Below are positions 5,453 to 6,022 of a stretch of DNA of 6,022 bases, in pieces (the stretch's first letter is position 1; each line of letters begins with the position of its first letter). The notes under the pieces were generated by a model that saw only the letters and a list, made by a program, of their open reading frames with translations, was not told the DNA's origin and did no database searches. This DNA is from CAVSWN01 sp046728115. Its GTDB lineage: Bacteria > Acidobacteriota > Vicinamibacteria > Vicinamibacterales > CAVVIG01. The stretch covers positions 1 to 6,022 of the forward strand of contig JBKPDW010000190.1 in assembly GCA_046728115.1 (NCBI GenBank). Reading direction: 5' to 3'. The position numbers and the translations under genes are program-made.

Positions 5453-5896
5453 ATGGGGGAGTACCACCAGAGCGGGCACGCGGTGTGGGATATCAAGTAT
5501 CACCTGATATGGATCACCAAATATCGATACAAAGTGTTGGTCGGAGAAGTCGGGGAGCGTGCCCGCGATCTGTTGAGGCAGATTTGCGCGGCGCGAGAGG
5601 TTCGGATTCTCCGAGGAGCGGTCTCGCCAGACCACATCCACATGTTGGTCGTGGTGCCGCCGCAGTTGGCGCCGGCCAAGCTGGTGGGCTTTCTGAAAGG
5701 GCGATCGTCGCGCATGTTGCAGCGCGATTTTCCCCATCTCCGGAAGCGGTACTGGGGGCAGCATCTGTGGGCGCGTGGATATTTCTGTGCGACGGTGGGC
5801 GCAGTCGATGAAAAGACCGTGATGCAATACATCGAAAGTCAGAAATGGGACCAAGATGATGAAGGCTTCAGAGTCACAGCGCCCACCGAGCCTTGA
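5453..5896 (+). CDS. tnpA: IS200-type Y1 transposase TnpA, 147 residues
   Basis: Single-strand DNA transposase that cuts and rejoins the element's ends through a 5'-phosphotyrosine, working as a dimer on the hairpins flanking the gene. The N-terminus HAVWDIKYHLIWITKYRYKV is the family's characteristic first strand. The metal-binding HUH motif is H61-I-H63 in SPDHIHMLVV, and the nucleophile is Y126 in VMQYIESQK, on the C-terminal helix with Q130. Between them are LKGRSSRMLQRDFPHL and KRYWGQHLWARGYFCATVG, well conserved in this family. Length is within the usual 130-155 residues and there is no frameshift or stop, so it looks functional. TGA is at 5894-5896, immediately before the right-end hairpins. 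REP-associated RAYT transposases are related, but the sequence is closer to classical IS200 TnpA. Confidence 0.93.
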   Translation: MGEYHQSGHAVWDIKYHLIWITKYRYKVLVGEVGERARDLLRQICAAREVRILRGAVSPDHIHMLVVVPPQLAPAKLVGFLKGRSSRMLQRDFPHLRKRYWGQHLWARGYFCATVGAVDEKTVMQYIESQKWDQDDEGFRVTAPTEP

Positions 5897-5897
5897 G

Positions 5898-5912
5898 CCG
5901 GCTCTCAGCCGG
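5898..5912 (+). repeat. right-end hairpin 1 (CCGGCT-CTC-AGCCGG)
   Basis: A perfect 6-bp stem with a 3-nt loop, starting one base after the tnpA stop codon. It could also slow transcription out of tnpA, but no T-run follows, so it is not a classical terminator. Confidence 0.6.
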
Positions 5913-5913
5913 A

Positions 5914-5933
5914 GCGGCTTCAGGCGGCTTCAG
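5914..5933 (+). repeat. tandem 10-bp direct repeat GCGGCTTCAG x2
   Basis: GCGGCTTCAG at 5914-5923 is followed at once by an identical copy at 5924-5933. The second copy forms the 5' arm and loop of hairpin 2. The first lacks a matching 3' arm, so this looks like a slippage duplication within the hairpin array. Confidence 0.6.
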
Positions 5934-5937
5934 CCGC
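5924..5937 (+). repeat. right-end hairpin 2 (GCGGCT-TC-AGCCGC)
   Basis: A perfect 6-bp stem with a 2-nt loop. Its pairing differs from hairpin 1 in the outer bases while both arms stay complementary. Confidence 0.6.
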
Positions 5938-5940
5938 AAG

Positions 5941-5955
5941 CCGACTTTCAGTCGG
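5941..5955 (+). repeat. right-end hairpin 3 (CCGACT-TTC-AGTCGG)
   Basis: A perfect 6-bp stem with a TTC loop, the same loop and closing CT/AG pairs as the left-end hairpin at 5400-5416. Confidence 0.6.
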
Positions 5956-5964
5956 AATCGGAGT

Positions 5965-5984
5965 CTACCGGCTTTAGCCGGTAG
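5965..5984 (+). repeat. right-end hairpin 4 (CTACCGGCT-TT-AGCCGGTAG)
   Basis: The longest stem of the series, 9 perfect base pairs with a 2-nt loop. Its length and position make it the best candidate for the hairpin TnpA recognises at the right end. The T-rich stretch after it (GTGGTTTC) is short, so termination is only a side possibility. Confidence 0.65.
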
Positions 5985-5996
5985 TGGTTTCAACCA
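5985..5996 (+). repeat. right-end hairpin 5 (TGGTT-TC-AACCA)
   Basis: A 5-bp stem immediately abutting hairpin 4. It marks either the outermost part of the element or the start of flanking DNA. The 26 bases after it show nothing recognisable. Confidence 0.4.
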
Positions 5997-6022
5997 GGTG
6001 CTCGTGCACGCTAGGTTGGTGG

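Larger units (their letters stand above)
5391..5996 (+). mobile_element. IS200/IS605-family insertion element, tnpA only
   Basis: A single Y1 transposase gene is flanked by non-identical subterminal hairpins and lacks terminal inverted repeats and target duplications, the layout of IS200-type elements that move as single strands. The left hairpin is at 5400-5416. A run of hairpins follows the gene from 5898 to 5996. TTTAA at 5391-5395, just before the left hairpin, is A/T-rich as expected of the short target such elements insert beside. Exact ends cannot be fixed from one copy: the left end should lie between about 5385 and 5399, the right between about 5985 and 6005. There is no tnpB guide-nuclease gene before the window ends. 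The element has landed beside the kinase debris at 5230-5353. Confidence 0.75.

Noticed and set aside
5898..5996. CRISPR array
   Set aside because: The repeats are short palindromes with different stems and no regular unique spacers, and they sit at the end of an IS200-type element.

Overview
This is a GC-rich bacterial stretch with one large intact gene, one small intact orphan gene, one complete IS200-type insertion element, and a long trail of broken gene pieces. The intact gene is a membrane Ser/Thr kinase with an N-terminal helical module and C-terminal TPRs. The debris includes a second kinase of the 'LNHPHICGLFDIG' type, a WD40-like (PD40) propeller piece and the start of a quinoprotein dehydrogenase. 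That mix would fit Acidobacteriota (for example Vicinamibacteria). This placement is an inference from family flavour only; a proteobacterium with similar kinases cannot be excluded.

Layout. Positions 1-66 (minus) hold the degenerate C-terminal part of an IS1-like DDE transposase running off the left edge. An unrecognised open frame (1-352, minus) lies over and beyond it. Positions 353-880 have no gene I would call firmly; one weak minus-strand candidate sits at 613-879. A 169-residue orphan protein (882-1391, minus) has a clear ribosome binding site. Behind it on the same strand are a start-less 75-codon frame (1491-1718) and a frameshifted fragment of a tyrosine recombinase (about 1741-1921), so this left third looks like the remains of integrated elements.

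The centre is the 871-residue kinase (2161-4776, plus): helical N-terminal module, complete kinase domain, one membrane segment, then seven TPRs at an exact 42-residue period plus an eighth after a short insertion. Downstream, 4806-5370 packs three truncated pieces into under 600 bases: a propeller fragment (plus), the first 50 codons of a PQQ-type dehydrogenase (plus) and an N-lobe piece of another kinase (minus).

The right end is an IS200/IS605-family element: a left-end hairpin, a 147-residue Y1 transposase gene (5453-5896) with HUH and tyrosine motifs, and a run of five hairpins to about 5996. No accessory tnpB is present. I see no defence system, CRISPR array, RNA gene or biosynthetic operon. 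The kinase appears to stand alone, without the sigma-factor gene often found beside such kinases. The most distinctive signals are the hairpin series of the IS element and the density of independently broken fragments around one intact kinase.
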